From Holophaga sp. (GTDB lineage Bacteria > Acidobacteriota > Holophagae > Holophagales > Holophagaceae), in assembly GCA_031292735.1 (NCBI GenBank), contig JARLGP010000115.1, forward strand, positions 1 to 26,108: a stretch of 26,108 nt of DNA. Direction: 5' to 3'. Positions 1 through 7,290 of this stretch are shown in pieces. Under the pieces are notes generated by a model. It made no database searches, had not been told where the DNA came from, and worked only from the letters and a program-made list of their open reading frames with translations. How positions within the stretch are numbered: the stretch's first letter is position 1; each line of letters starts with the position of its first letter. Made by a program: the position numbers and the translations under genes.

Positions 1-142
1 AAGTGATGTTATTGAACAATTTAAAAACAGCTTGCCAGGTTAGCTCGAAGGCCAGTATACTAACGAATCAATTGATTCGTTAGTATACTGGCCTTCGAGC
101 TAACCTGGCAAGCTGTTTTTAAATTGTTCAATAACATCACTT
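1..142. repeat. Perfect 142-bp palindrome (71-bp arms, no loop)
   Basis: Bases 1-71 are the exact reverse complement of bases 72-142, centred on CAATTG at 69-74. I checked the arms base by base and found no mismatch. The element is AT-rich, unlike the GC-rich sequence that follows, and its first arm starts at the first base of the window. Perfect loop-less palindromes of this size are unstable in most bacteria. The likeliest explanation is therefore a fold-back or assembly artefact at a contig end. A replicated hairpin telomere of a linear replicon is a less likely alternative. No protein is encoded. What is certain is the symmetry; the cause is inference. Confidence 0.95.
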
Positions 143-357
143 ACAATTTTGGCAAAAAGGTGTGATATTTATTTTTTTCTAAGGACAACCTGGAAGGAAT
201 TTTGGCCCGCCAGAGACTGAGACGGGGTTCTGAAGACAATATGTCCGGTTTCCCGGGTCAGGCGCCCTGGGCTGAGATCGCGTAGCGCAACTTGAGGCGG
301 GTTCCGGGAAAGATGCGCGATCGCCCTGATTTGCTTGTAGATAGTTCTGGGTAATGA
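143..357. other. Stretch without a convincing gene
   Basis: The first 40 bases are AT-rich (a run of seven T at 172-178), and the rest is of intermediate composition. On the minus strand a frame stays open from about 366 down to a TAA at 169-171. It could encode the last 60-odd residues of something, but it lacks a start and resembles no family I know. On the plus strand stops interrupt all frames, the last being TGA at 355-357, just before the kinase-like remnant. I see no RNA gene, terminal inverted repeats or transposase motif. Confidence 0.5.
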
Positions 358-591
358 GCAGCGCTAGGCAGGGCGGAGCCGTCCCGGGGGGGCCTCGGCC
401 TGAAGATGATGGCCCACCGGGCCCGGGTGGCCGGCGGGGCCTTCCGGCTGGAGGAGGCCGAAGGCGGAGGCACCCGGGCGGTCTGCACCGTGCCGTGCGC
501 CGAGGCCCGCTACTCCCGGGCTTCCGGAACCACGGCGCCCAGCCCCCGGGCGCCGTCCACCAGAACCTCCAGCGGCTCGTCCAGCCGGTAG
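358..591 (+). pseudogene. 3' remnant of a sensor histidine kinase (HATPase_c end)
   Basis: The frame just after the TGA at 355-357 reads into GLGLKMMAHRARVAGG (from 394), followed by FRLEE, a GGGT turn and VCTVP. This is the usual end of a histidine-kinase ATPase domain: the G2 box GLGL, the helix with a conserved RA, the GG strand, the GGT turn and the final TVP strand. It most resembles HisKA_3 or PAS-type kinases. Everything upstream (dimerisation helix, N box, G1 box) is missing, and no start codon or ribosome site precedes it, so it cannot be a working kinase. The open frame runs on to TAG at 589-591, overlapping the end of the convergent gene at 510-3482 by about 80 bp. The true old stop may have been lost. 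Truncation by insertion, deletion or mis-assembly near 355-390 would explain it. Confidence 0.6.
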
Positions 592-3482
592 TGGCGCACC
601 CGGCCGTCCAGTTCGGTCCGGGCCAGCGGCTGGGCCCCGAGCCAGTCCCAGGCGATGGCGCCGTCGTCGCCGCGCCGGTGGATGGTGAAGTAGGCCACGC
701 CGAAGGCGGTGAGGTTGTGGAAGAAGTGGGAACCCTGGGAGGGGTCCACCTCCAGGTCCTGGAAATCGGTTTCGACGATGGCCCGCGCGGTGGAGATCTG
801 CGGCCAGGTGACCGGGATGCCCAGCCAGGGGTCGGCCGAACCCCAGCGGCCGGGGCCGATGATCAGCGAGGGCCGGCCCTCCTGGCGCAGGCCGCGGTTG
901 ATGGCCTCCACCGCCTGGGCCGCCTCGCGGGTGCGGGCCCGGTCCAGGTCCCAGGGGATGGCGATGACGTCGCGGATGCCGCCCCGGCGGCCGTGGCCCA
1001 GGGTGCTGCGGGAGAATACCACGGCGCCGGCCCGCAGCGGTTCCAGGGACCCGGCGGGGAGGGGCACCCGCTCCACGTGCATGGGCCGGATCTGGAGCAC
1101 GTGGAAGGTCTGCGGGTCCCGGGGCTTCAGGTCCACGGCGAACTCGATCTCCACCGGCACGCCGATGCAGGCCTCGGTGATCTGCAGCAGCCGGGTGAGG
1201 ATCCGCGGCAGGGGGAAGCCCTGTCCTTTGAGGATCCGGCTGAAGGTGACCAGCGGCGTGCCCGGGGCCTGGATGCCGTCGACGATCCGGTCGTCGGCCG
1301 GGAGGAAGGTGGAGGCGATGGGCGCGAAGGCGGGATCGCCCAGGGCCCGGGTGACCTCGGCCTCCACCAGGTTGGCGTCGAACGGCATGCCCGGGATCAC
1401 GTCGGACAGGGTCATGTCCAGGGCCCAGAACTTGCGCTGGGCGTTGCGCAGGATGTCCTTCACCGCGGAGAACTGGGGCAGCACCTGGGGCTGGGCCGGG
1501 CAGAAGCGCAGGGCCTCGAACCCCTCCACCACCGCCTTGCCCAGGCCCAGGGCGGTCAGGGCGATGCCGTCGGCGGGCACCATGTCCCGGAACGGGTAGA
1601 AGTTGTAGGACGAGGTCACCCCGGAGAAGGTGGGGAAGTGGCGGTCCTGGCGGCGGGTGCCCACCAGGGTCTGGAGCACCACCGCCATGCGCTCCTCCTC
1701 CAGGCGGTGCGGGGTGGTCTCCAGGTAGTCCCGGGCCCCCTTCATGTAGGTGGAGGCGTAGACCACCTTCAGCGCCTCCAGCAGCTGGGCCAGCCGCACG
1801 TCCAGGCTGGGGTGGCTGTTGGTGAGCATGAGGGTGGCGTAGACCCCGGCGAAGGGCTGGTACAGGGAGTCCTCCAGGATGCTGGAGGAGCGCACCGCCA
1901 GGGGGGTCCGCACCACGGTCAGGAACCGGGCCAGGTTGCCCCGCACCGCGCGGTCGAAGCGCCCCTGGCGGAACGCGTCCAGGATCGCCTCGTCGCTCAG
2001 GGCGGCGCACTGGTACGGCATGCCGCCCAGGCCGTTGCGCTCCAGGAACCCCTCGAACACGTCGCTGGCCACCGCCAGGGTCCGGGGGATGGCCACCTCC
2101 ACCCCGGGGTGGGCCATATCCTCCAGCGCCAGCAGCTTCTGCATGAACGCCAGGCCGCGGCCCTTGCCCCCCAGGGAGCCGGAGCCCATCTTGGCGAAGG
2201 TGACGAACTCGTCGTAGGTGGCGCTGTCGAAGTCGGAGATGATGGTGCGCTGGGCGTCGCGGATGTAGGAGAGCAGGCTGGCGCGGATGTGCTCGCGCAG
2301 CCCGCCGATGGAGGGGAAGTGGGAGACCATCACCGGCTTGACCGCCTCGGCCAGGGCGAATTCGGTGCGCGCGGCGTACCACTGGGAGAAGTGGTCGCGG
2401 CTGGCGTGGTACTCGATGGACGCGTCCGGCACGAGCTCCAGCTGGGCCAGCAGCTGGCGCAGGTCGGCGGCCCGGGCCACCTCGGTGCGGTCCGGCAGGC
2501 GGAAGATGAAATCGCCGAAGCCGAAGTTCTCCAGCATGAAGGTGCGCAGGTCGGCCAGGAAGGCGGGGGCCTCCTTGGGCAGGAACACCACCCCCAGCTC
2601 CTCCCGGAGCCCGCGCGGGATCGGCTCCACGGACTGCAGCAGGATGGGCAGGTCCGGGTCCTTCCAGCGCACCTGCCGGGCCAGCTCGATGCCCGCCGCC
2701 GGGTCCATGCGCCCCTCCCGGGGGTAGCTCACGTCGGAGATGATCCCCAGCAGGTGCTCGCCGAACCGCTCGAACAGGCCCCAGGCCTCCTCGTAGCTCT
2801 GGGCCAGCAGGATCTTGGGCCGGGCCCGCATGCGCAGGATCCGGTGGGTGAGGTTCAGCCCCTCCACCAGGAGCCGGGAGGTCTGGTGGGTGACCTCCGC
2901 GTAGATGTGGGGCAGGAAGAACGAATAGAAGCGGACGTCGTCCTCCACCACGATGATGGCCCGCACCCCCCGGTCCAGCACGTCGTGGTCGGCGTTGCGC
3001 CGGTCCTCCTGCTGCTTGATCATGGCGAACAGCGACTTCACGTCGCCCAGCCAGAGGAACACCCAGTCCACCTGGCCGGCGGCGCGCAGCGCGTCCAGCA
3101 CCGGCACCTCCCAGGGGTGCACCGCCAGCACGCCCACCGGCAGCCGGGGCACCAGGTCCTTGGCCTCCCGGGCGAAGGCCTCGATGGTCAGGTCCGCCAG
3201 CCGGGCGGTGGTGATCACCATGTCGAAGCTTTGCGCGGCCAGCAGGGCCAGGCCCTCCCGGCCGGAGGTGACGGTGACGATGCGCGGGGTTCCCCTCAGG
3301 TTGATGCCCAGGTCGCGCATCTCCTGGACCAGCAGCTCGTTCAACTGGCCGTCCTCCTCCAGGATGAAGGCGTCGTAGGTGGTGGCCACCAGCAGGATCT
3401 CGAACACCCGGTAGGGCATGAGCCCGGAGAACTGCTCCATGCGCTTGCCGAAACGGATTCCAGGTTCGGTGGGGTCCGACAT
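510..3482 (-). CDS. Receiver-domain protein with PEP synthase/PPDK-type ATP-binding domain
   Basis: 990 residues. Residues about 30-160 look like a degenerate receiver. Residues about 173-315 form a second receiver with all the usual residues: the acidic patch E180-D181-D182, candidate phospho-acceptor D250 in ISDVSYP, S284 and K303 in FLPKEAP. From about 430 (KMGSGSLGGKGRG) the protein matches the N-terminal ATP-grasp domain of PEP synthase and pyruvate phosphate dikinase, including RSSSILEDSLYQPFAGVYAT at 531-550. I see no swivelling phosphohistidine domain and no PEP/pyruvate barrel, so it is not a full PEP synthase. The likely role is ATP-dependent phosphotransfer controlled by a receiver, but the substrate is unknown. 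The gene stands alone. A -10-like TAGAAT lies 9 nt before the ATG. Family assignment is fairly secure; function is inference. Confidence 0.85.
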   Translation of the reverse strand: MSDPTEPGIRFGKRMEQFSGLMPYRVFEILLVATTYDAFILEEDGQLNELLVQEMRDLGINLRGTPRIVTVTSGREGLALLAAQSFDMVITTARLADLTIEAFAREAKDLVPRLPVGVLAVHPWEVPVLDALRAAGQVDWVFLWLGDVKSLFAMIKQQEDRRNADHDVLDRGVRAIIVVEDDVRFYSFFLPHIYAEVTHQTSRLLVEGLNLTHRILRMRARPKILLAQSYEEAWGLFERFGEHLLGIISDVSYPREGRMDPAAGIELARQVRWKDPDLPILLQSVEPIPRGLREELGVVFLPKEAPAFLADLRTFMLENFGFGDFIFRLPDRTEVARAADLRQLLAQLELVPDASIEYHASRDHFSQWYAARTEFALAEAVKPVMVSHFPSIGGLREHIRASLLSYIRDAQRTIISDFDSATYDEFVTFAKMGSGSLGGKGRGLAFMQKLLALEDMAHPGVEVAIPRTLAVASDVFEGFLERNGLGGMPYQCAALSDEAILDAFRQGRFDRAVRGNLARFLTVVRTPLAVRSSSILEDSLYQPFAGVYATLMLTNSHPSLDVRLAQLLEALKVVYASTYMKGARDYLETTPHRLEEERMAVVLQTLVGTRRQDRHFPTFSGVTSSYNFYPFRDMVPADGIALTALGLGKAVVEGFEALRFCPAQPQVLPQFSAVKDILRNAQRKFWALDMTLSDVIPGMPFDANLVEAEVTRALGDPAFAPIASTFLPADDRIVDGIQAPGTPLVTFSRILKGQGFPLPRILTRLLQITEACIGVPVEIEFAVDLKPRDPQTFHVLQIRPMHVERVPLPAGSLEPLRAGAVVFSRSTLGHGRRGGIRDVIAIPWDLDRARTREAAQAVEAINRGLRQEGRPSLIIGPGRWGSADPWLGIPVTWPQISTARAIVETDFQDLEVDPSQGSHFFHNLTAFGVAYFTIHRRGDDGAIAWDWLGAQPLARTELDGRVRHYRLDEPLEVLVDGARGLGAVVPEARE

Positions 3483-3491
3483 GATGCCTGC

Positions 3492-3497
3492 ATTCTA
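3492..3497 (-). promoter_or_regulatory. Candidate -10 element (TAGAAT) close to start codon
   Basis: TAGAAT on the minus strand lies 9 nt before the ATG at 3482. No Shine-Dalgarno is visible between them, so the message would have a leader of only a few bases or none. No good -35 is seen. Confidence 0.4.
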
Positions 3498-3551
3498 TGC
3501 CAACCGGGCCGCTGCGGGTGGTTAAGCTAGGGACGAAGCTTGAGGTGGTTC

Positions 3552-4226
3552 ATGGACATTTTGACAATGAATCTGGCCCTGCTCGCCCGGCGCATGGATG
3601 AGTCCTCCGGCGGCGGCGGGATGGGCTTCTTCCTGGTGCTGGCGGTCATCGGCATCGTGGTGTTCCTGGTGCTGCGGGGCCGGCGGGACCGGGCCGAGGC
3701 GCTGGACACCCCGGTGCGCGCCATGGGTTCCGGTCCTTTGGGGGGCCACACGTTCGCCAACCCCTTCCCCAAGTGCCCCGCCTGCGGGACCGCCGGCGAC
3801 AAGATGCGCCAGTCCTGGGACGGCCTGCGCAAGGTGACCTGGACCTGCGGCTACTGCGGCTCGGTGGCGGGCATCCAGGAACTCAAGGATGAGGAACTGC
3901 CCCCGGGCGCCCGCCAGCGGCTGGGGCTGGACCAGGCCCAGGCCCAGGGCATGGCGCCCGGCCAGCCCGGCTACTACCCGCCCCAGGGCGGCGGCATGGG
4001 CGGCGTGGGCGGCGTCCTCACCGGCATGATGCTGGGCAGCATGCTCGGCGGCGGGCGCCGGGAGCGGGGCGATGACGGCGGCTGGACCGGCGGCGGGGAC
4101 AACCCGGGTGCAGGCCACGACTGGGGCGAGAACGACCCCGGCGGCGGGGACAGCGGCGGCGACGGCGGCGGCGGGGACTGGGGCGATTCCGGGGGCGGCG
4201 ATTCCGGCGGGGGCGGCGACTTCTGA
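3552..4226 (+). CDS. Membrane-anchored zinc-ribbon protein with Gly/Asp-rich tail
   Basis: 224 residues from the ATG at 3552, chosen because GAGGTGG lies just before it; a TTG at 3540 is also in frame. After a short N-terminus there is one membrane helix (about residues 24-42, GFFLVLAVIGIVVFLVL), then a basic stop-transfer segment RGRRDR. Next comes a zinc ribbon made of CPACG and CGYCG about 25 residues apart. The last 100 residues are low complexity: Gly/Met-rich (GGGMGGVGG, MMLGSMLGGG), then repeated Gly/Asp/Trp units ending GGGGDF. Gly-rich tails of this style occur in membrane proteins such as the YgcG/TPM group, but the zinc ribbon is different. The gene is convergent with gatC, 3 bp away. 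Expression as a real protein is likely; function is unknown. Confidence 0.75.
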   Translation: MDILTMNLALLARRMDESSGGGGMGFFLVLAVIGIVVFLVLRGRRDRAEALDTPVRAMGSGPLGGHTFANPFPKCPACGTAGDKMRQSWDGLRKVTWTCGYCGSVAGIQELKDEELPPGARQRLGLDQAQAQGMAPGQPGYYPPQGGGMGGVGGVLTGMMLGSMLGGGRRERGDDGGWTGGGDNPGAGHDWGENDPGGGDSGGDGGGGDWGDSGGGDSGGGGDF

Positions 4227-4229
4227 GGG

Positions 4230-4514
4230 TTACATCACCTTGGGGACCAGGAAATAGCCCTGGTCGGCGCGGGGCGCGTTGGCCAGCGCCTGGTCCTGGG
4301 TGAACCCGGGCCGGACCTCGTCCGCCCGGCGGGGCAGGGCCATGTCCAGGCCGTGGGTGCACGGCTCCACGCCTTCCAGGTCCAGCTGGTCCAGACTTTC
4401 GGCGTGGCTGAGGATCTGCGTCATGGCCTCGCGCATGGGCTCGATCTCCGCGGGGTCCAGGCTCAGCTGGGCCAGCTGGGCGCAGCGGATGACGTCCTCC
4501 CGGGTGACTTCCAT
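4230..4514 (-). CDS. gatC: Asp/Glu-tRNA amidotransferase subunit C
   Basis: 94 residues, the normal size for GatC. This small subunit braces GatA and GatB in the amidotransferase that converts Glu-tRNA(Gln) and Asp-tRNA(Asn) to their amide forms. The N-terminus (VTREDVIRCAQLAQLSLDPAE) and the central LDQLDLEGVEPCTHG are typical. The C-terminus has the family form, with VRPGFTQDQALANAPRADQG followed by YFLVPKVM. The start ATG is preceded by AGGAG with a 6-nt spacer, and the gene follows tsaD by 9 bp, so the two are co-transcribed. gatA and gatB are not next to it, which is common. Confidence 0.95.
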   Translation of the reverse strand: MEVTREDVIRCAQLAQLSLDPAEIEPMREAMTQILSHAESLDQLDLEGVEPCTHGLDMALPRRADEVRPGFTQDQALANAPRADQGYFLVPKVM

Positions 4515-4523
4515 GGTTGGCTC

Positions 4524-5549
4524 CTAGCTACAGACCAAGGGCAGGTTGGGGTCGGCGTTCAGCGGCCAGGGATCCCGGGCCGGCTCCAGCAGGGCCCCGG
4601 CGGAGGCGATCATGGCGCCGTTGTCGGTGCAGAACCGGGGGGCTGGAATGGCCAGGGCCAGACCCAGGCGTTCCGCGGTCCGCTTGGCCTGGGCGCGCAG
4701 CTCCGAATTGCAGGCCACGCCGCCGGATACCACCAGGCTGCGGGCGCCGGTGTCGTCCCGGAAGCCGGCCACCGGCTTCATCAGCCAGGCCGCCACGGTC
4801 TCCTGCAGGCTCCGGCAGAGGCCCTGCACCCGGGGGTCCTCCGCGCCGGCGGATTCCAGCCCGGGTTCGGCCTGGATGCGCATCTTGACCGCGGTCTTCA
4901 GGCCGGAGAAGCTCCAGCTGGCCCTGCCGTCCCGGAACTTGGGCGGAGTGAACGGGGCGCCGGCCCGGGCCGCGGCGCGGCCGCAGGTGTCGACGATGGG
5001 GCCGCCGGGGTAGCCCAGGTTGAGCATCCGGGCGGTCTTGTCGAAGGCCTCGCCGGCGGCGTCGTCCCGGGTCTTCTGCAGCAGCTCCAGGTGGGTCCAG
5101 TCCGAGGCCAGGAACAGGTGGGTGTGGCCGCCGGATACCAGCAGGGCCAGGGCCGGGAAGGGCAGCTCCGGGGCGTCGAAGCGGGCCGCGTTCAGGTGGC
5201 CCAGCAGGTGGTGCACCCCCACCCATGGGATGCCCTGGCGCCAGGCCATGGCCTTGGCGGCGGAAAAGGTGGCCAGCAGCGAGCCCACCAGGCCCGGGCC
5301 CTGGGTGACGGCGATCCGGTCGATCATGGCCAGGGGCACCCCGGCCTGGTCCAGGGCGCCCTGGATCACCCCGCGCAGCTGGAGCAGGTGCTCCCGCGCC
5401 GCCAGTTCCGGCACCACGCCGCCGTACGGGCCGTGCAGCTCGTCCTGGCTCTTGCGGGTCATGGCCAGCAGGGATGGGCCCTGGCCGGCGTCCCGCACCA
5501 CGGCGGCCGAGCAGTCGTCACATGAGGATTCAAGACCAAGCACCAGCAT
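4524..5549 (-). CDS. tsaD: tRNA N6-threonylcarbamoyladenosine transferase TsaD
   Basis: 341 residues, full length. TsaD, with TsaB and TsaE, transfers the threonylcarbamoyl group to A37 of ANN-decoding tRNAs. Seen in the sequence: the N-terminal LGLESSCDD nucleotide-binding start, the metal-binding histidines H114 and H118 in HHLLGH, the LLVSGGHTHL loop, SFSGLKTAV, and the C-terminal SGGVACNSELR and FCTDNGAMIA. The usual Glu between the two histidines (HxEGH) is Leu here, while both histidines remain. The gene lies between yraN and gatC on the same strand. A -10-like TAGACT, overlapping the yraN stop, lies 6 nt before the ATG, so tsaD may also have its own leaderless transcript. Confidence 0.97.
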   Translation of the reverse strand: MLVLGLESSCDDCSAAVVRDAGQGPSLLAMTRKSQDELHGPYGGVVPELAAREHLLQLRGVIQGALDQAGVPLAMIDRIAVTQGPGLVGSLLATFSAAKAMAWRQGIPWVGVHHLLGHLNAARFDAPELPFPALALLVSGGHTHLFLASDWTHLELLQKTRDDAAGEAFDKTARMLNLGYPGGPIVDTCGRAAARAGAPFTPPKFRDGRASWSFSGLKTAVKMRIQAEPGLESAGAEDPRVQGLCRSLQETVAAWLMKPVAGFRDDTGARSLVVSGGVACNSELRAQAKRTAERLGLALAIPAPRFCTDNGAMIASAGALLEPARDPWPLNADPNLPLVCS

Positions 5550-5555
5550 CCCACC

Positions 5556-5561
5556 AGTCTA
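5556..5561 (-). promoter_or_regulatory. Candidate -10 element (TAGACT) before tsaD
   Basis: TAGACT on the minus strand is 6 nt from the tsaD ATG and includes the TAG stop of yraN. It fits the TANNNT-at-5-to-9-nt pattern seen at several starts in this window. The GGTGGG between it and the ATG is at best a weak ribosome site placed too close. Confidence 0.3.
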
Positions 5562-5945
5562 CCCCAGACCGAGGGCATCCCAGCGTTCCGGCGGGTGGAA
5601 CCGGCAGCGCCAGCCGCTCCAGCTCACCCGCTGGAAGGTGATCCGGCCGGGCCACGGCACCCGCTCCAGGTAGCGGCGCAGGGCGGTCTGCAGGCGCAGG
5701 CGCTGGTGGAAGGTGAGGGCCAGGTCGCCGCCCACCCAGGCGCCGGCGGCCCGGGCCTTCACCTCCACCGCCCGCAACTCGTCGCCCCGGGCCACCAGGA
5801 GGTCCAGCTCGAAGCGCCCGAAGGTGGCGTTCCTGGCCACCAGGTCCCAGCCGCGCAGCCACAGGAGCCAGAGCGTGCCCCGCTCGCAGAGGCGGCCGTA
5901 GCGCCGGGCGCGGCGGCCCTGGAGGGTGCGGGCGGGGGTGGCCAT
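5559..5945 (-). CDS. YraN/UPF0102 family endonuclease-like protein
   Basis: 128 residues from the ATG at 5945; another in-frame ATG at 5969 would add eight residues, and neither has a clear ribosome site. The family has a small restriction-endonuclease-like fold of uncertain cellular role. Its signature is visible in order: an N-terminal RRARRYGRLCE helix, WLRGWDLVARNATF, then the catalytic-type ELDLLVARGDELRAVEVKAR (residues about 46-65, acidic ExD and ExK). The C-terminal half (FHQRLRLQTALRRYLERVPW) also fits. It is upstream of tsaD and gatC on the same strand, the tsaD start lying 9 bp beyond its stop. Family assignment is good; function is not established. Confidence 0.85.
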   Translation of the reverse strand: MATPARTLQGRRARRYGRLCERGTLWLLWLRGWDLVARNATFGRFELDLLVARGDELRAVEVKARAAGAWVGGDLALTFHQRLRLQTALRRYLERVPWPGRITFQRVSWSGWRCRFHPPERWDALGLG

Positions 5946-6017
5946 GGCGGGGTTCCGGAGGCGGTCCATAGGGAGGTTCTGCCGCGACCGGGCTCGAGGT
6001 TCCCGCTTTCGGCGGCA

Positions 6018-6079
6018 GGACCAAAATACGATGGATCGTAGAATGGTCTGGACCAAAATACGACGGACACGATAATGGT
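6018..6079 (+). repeat. Two 30-bp direct repeats, period 32, in an ATPase promoter
   Basis: Copies at 6018-6047 and 6050-6079 both begin GGACCAAAATACGA and end AATGGT, differing at only a few central bases. The first copy contains the perfect inverted repeat TACGAT-GG-ATCGTA (6027-6040). The second copy carries TGGACC (6049-6054) and GATAAT (6071-6076) spaced 16 bp, which could be the -35 and -10 of the ATPase gene. A repeated unit overlapping a promoter suggests an operator or an ancient local duplication. There are only two copies and no spacer-like diversity. Confidence 0.7.
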
Positions 6080-6083
6080 ACCG

Positions 6084-7283
6084 ATGACCAGCCGCCCCCG
6101 ATTCTACAACGCTCTCCTGCAGGACCACTTTCACCGGTACCGCCAGATGGCCCTGGTGAGCGGGCCCCGCCAGGTGGGCAAGACCACGGCCTGTAGAACC
6201 GTGGCGTCCGTCTACCTGAATTGGGACAACGGAGACGACCGGCGGGTGCTGTTGAAAGGTCCCGCAGCTTTGGCCGAACGGCTGGATCTGGGGCGCCTGC
6301 GGACAGAGCCCGTTGTCGCGGTGCTGGATGAACTTCATAAGTATGCCAAGTGGAAGGGGCTCCTGAAGGGATTCTTCGATACCTACGGCGACAAGGCGCA
6401 CCTGGTGGTGACCGGCAGTTCCCGCCTTGACATCTTCATGCGGGGGGGGGACAGCCTCATGGGCAGGTATTTCCTGTACCGCATGCACCCCTGGTCGGTG
6501 GCCGAGTGCATGCGTGTGGCGGTTCCGGACCGGGAGATCCGCCCACCGGTGGAGATCGATCCGGCCGATTGGGACGCCCTCTGGACCCACGGAGGATTCC
6601 CCGAGCCGTTCCTCCGCCGTGAGGCCCGCTTCACCCGGCGCTGGCATTCCCTGCGCCAGGATCAGCTGGCCCGGGAGGATCTGCGGGAGGTCACCCAGCT
6701 CCAAGACCTGGGCGCCATGGAAACGCTGATGCGGATCCTTGCGGAGCGCAGCGGCCAGCAGCTGGTCTATGCCAACCTGGCCGTTGATCTGGGACTGGCC
6801 CTGGATACGGTGCGCCGCTGGGTGGATCTGCTTGGGCGACTGCACTATGGCTTCCTGGTGCGGCCCTGGTTCACCAATGTCACCAAGGCCCTGCGCAAAG
6901 AACCCAAGTGGTTCCTGCGCGACTGGAGCGGCATCGCCGACGAAGGCTCCCGGTCCGAGACGCTGGTGGCCTGCCACCTCCTGAAGGCCGTGGAAGGGTG
7001 GACCGACCTGGGCCTGGGCACCTTCGAACTTCGCTACCTGCGGGACAAGAACAAGCGGGAGGTGGATTTCCTGGTGGTCAAGGACCAGCAGCCGTGGTTC
7101 CTGGTGGAGGTGAAGACCAGCGACACTCACCTCGCACCGGCCCTGGCCCACTTCCAGGCCCAGACCGGCGCACCCCATGCCTTCCAGGCCGTCATCCGCC
7201 TGCCGTTCGAGCCTGTGGACTGTTTCACCGCTCACCAGCCGGTGGTGGTGCCGGCCTTGACCCTGCTCAGCCAACTGCTCTAA
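6084..7283 (+). CDS. AAA+ ATPase with DUF4143 domain
   Basis: 399 residues from the ATG at 6084; the ATG at 6075 is in frame but lies inside the candidate -10 GATAAT. The N-terminal third is a P-loop ATPase: Walker A GPRQVGKTT (about 27-35), Walker B VVAVLDELHK (about 77-86) and a TGSSRL sensor near 110. The C-terminal half is the DUF4143 part, ending in REVDFLVVK...FLVEVK, which looks like a PD-(D/E)xK nuclease core. This large family is patchily distributed in bacteria and is often linked to mobile or toxin-antitoxin-like contexts; its role is not settled. Codon use is a little less GC-rich than in neighbouring genes, which fits an accessory gene inserted between yraN and uvrC. uvrC starts 7 bp downstream. 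Confidence 0.9.
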   Translation: MTSRPRFYNALLQDHFHRYRQMALVSGPRQVGKTTACRTVASVYLNWDNGDDRRVLLKGPAALAERLDLGRLRTEPVVAVLDELHKYAKWKGLLKGFFDTYGDKAHLVVTGSSRLDIFMRGGDSLMGRYFLYRMHPWSVAECMRVAVPDREIRPPVEIDPADWDALWTHGGFPEPFLRREARFTRRWHSLRQDQLAREDLREVTQLQDLGAMETLMRILAERSGQQLVYANLAVDLGLALDTVRRWVDLLGRLHYGFLVRPWFTNVTKALRKEPKWFLRDWSGIADEGSRSETLVACHLLKAVEGWTDLGLGTFELRYLRDKNKREVDFLVVKDQQPWFLVEVKTSDTHLAPALAHFQAQTGAPHAFQAVIRLPFEPVDCFTAHQPVVVPALTLLSQLL

Positions 7284-7290
7284 TGAAGCC

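Noticed and set aside
1..142. Palindrome read as an intrinsic terminator
   Set aside because: A 71-bp loop-less perfect stem is far beyond terminator size, and there is no gene upstream in the window; the nearby T-run at 172-178 is not adjacent to the stem.
169..366. Minus-strand frame ending at TAA 169-171 as the tail of a gene
   Set aside because: It has about 60 codons, no start, no ribosome site and no family resemblance; chance openness cannot be excluded.
354..3530. Very long plus-strand open frame (1058 codons) opposite the receiver/ATP-grasp gene
   Set aside because: It is a mirror frame in GC-rich DNA: the protein is a string of Gly/His/Gln/Val/Pro with no domain, while the minus strand has clear receiver and PPDK motifs. 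Only its first part in another frame (358-591) has kinase-like content.
6018..6079. Possible CRISPR or attachment-site repeats
   Set aside because: Two copies separated by 2 bp, no integrase nearby, and the unit contains a plausible promoter.
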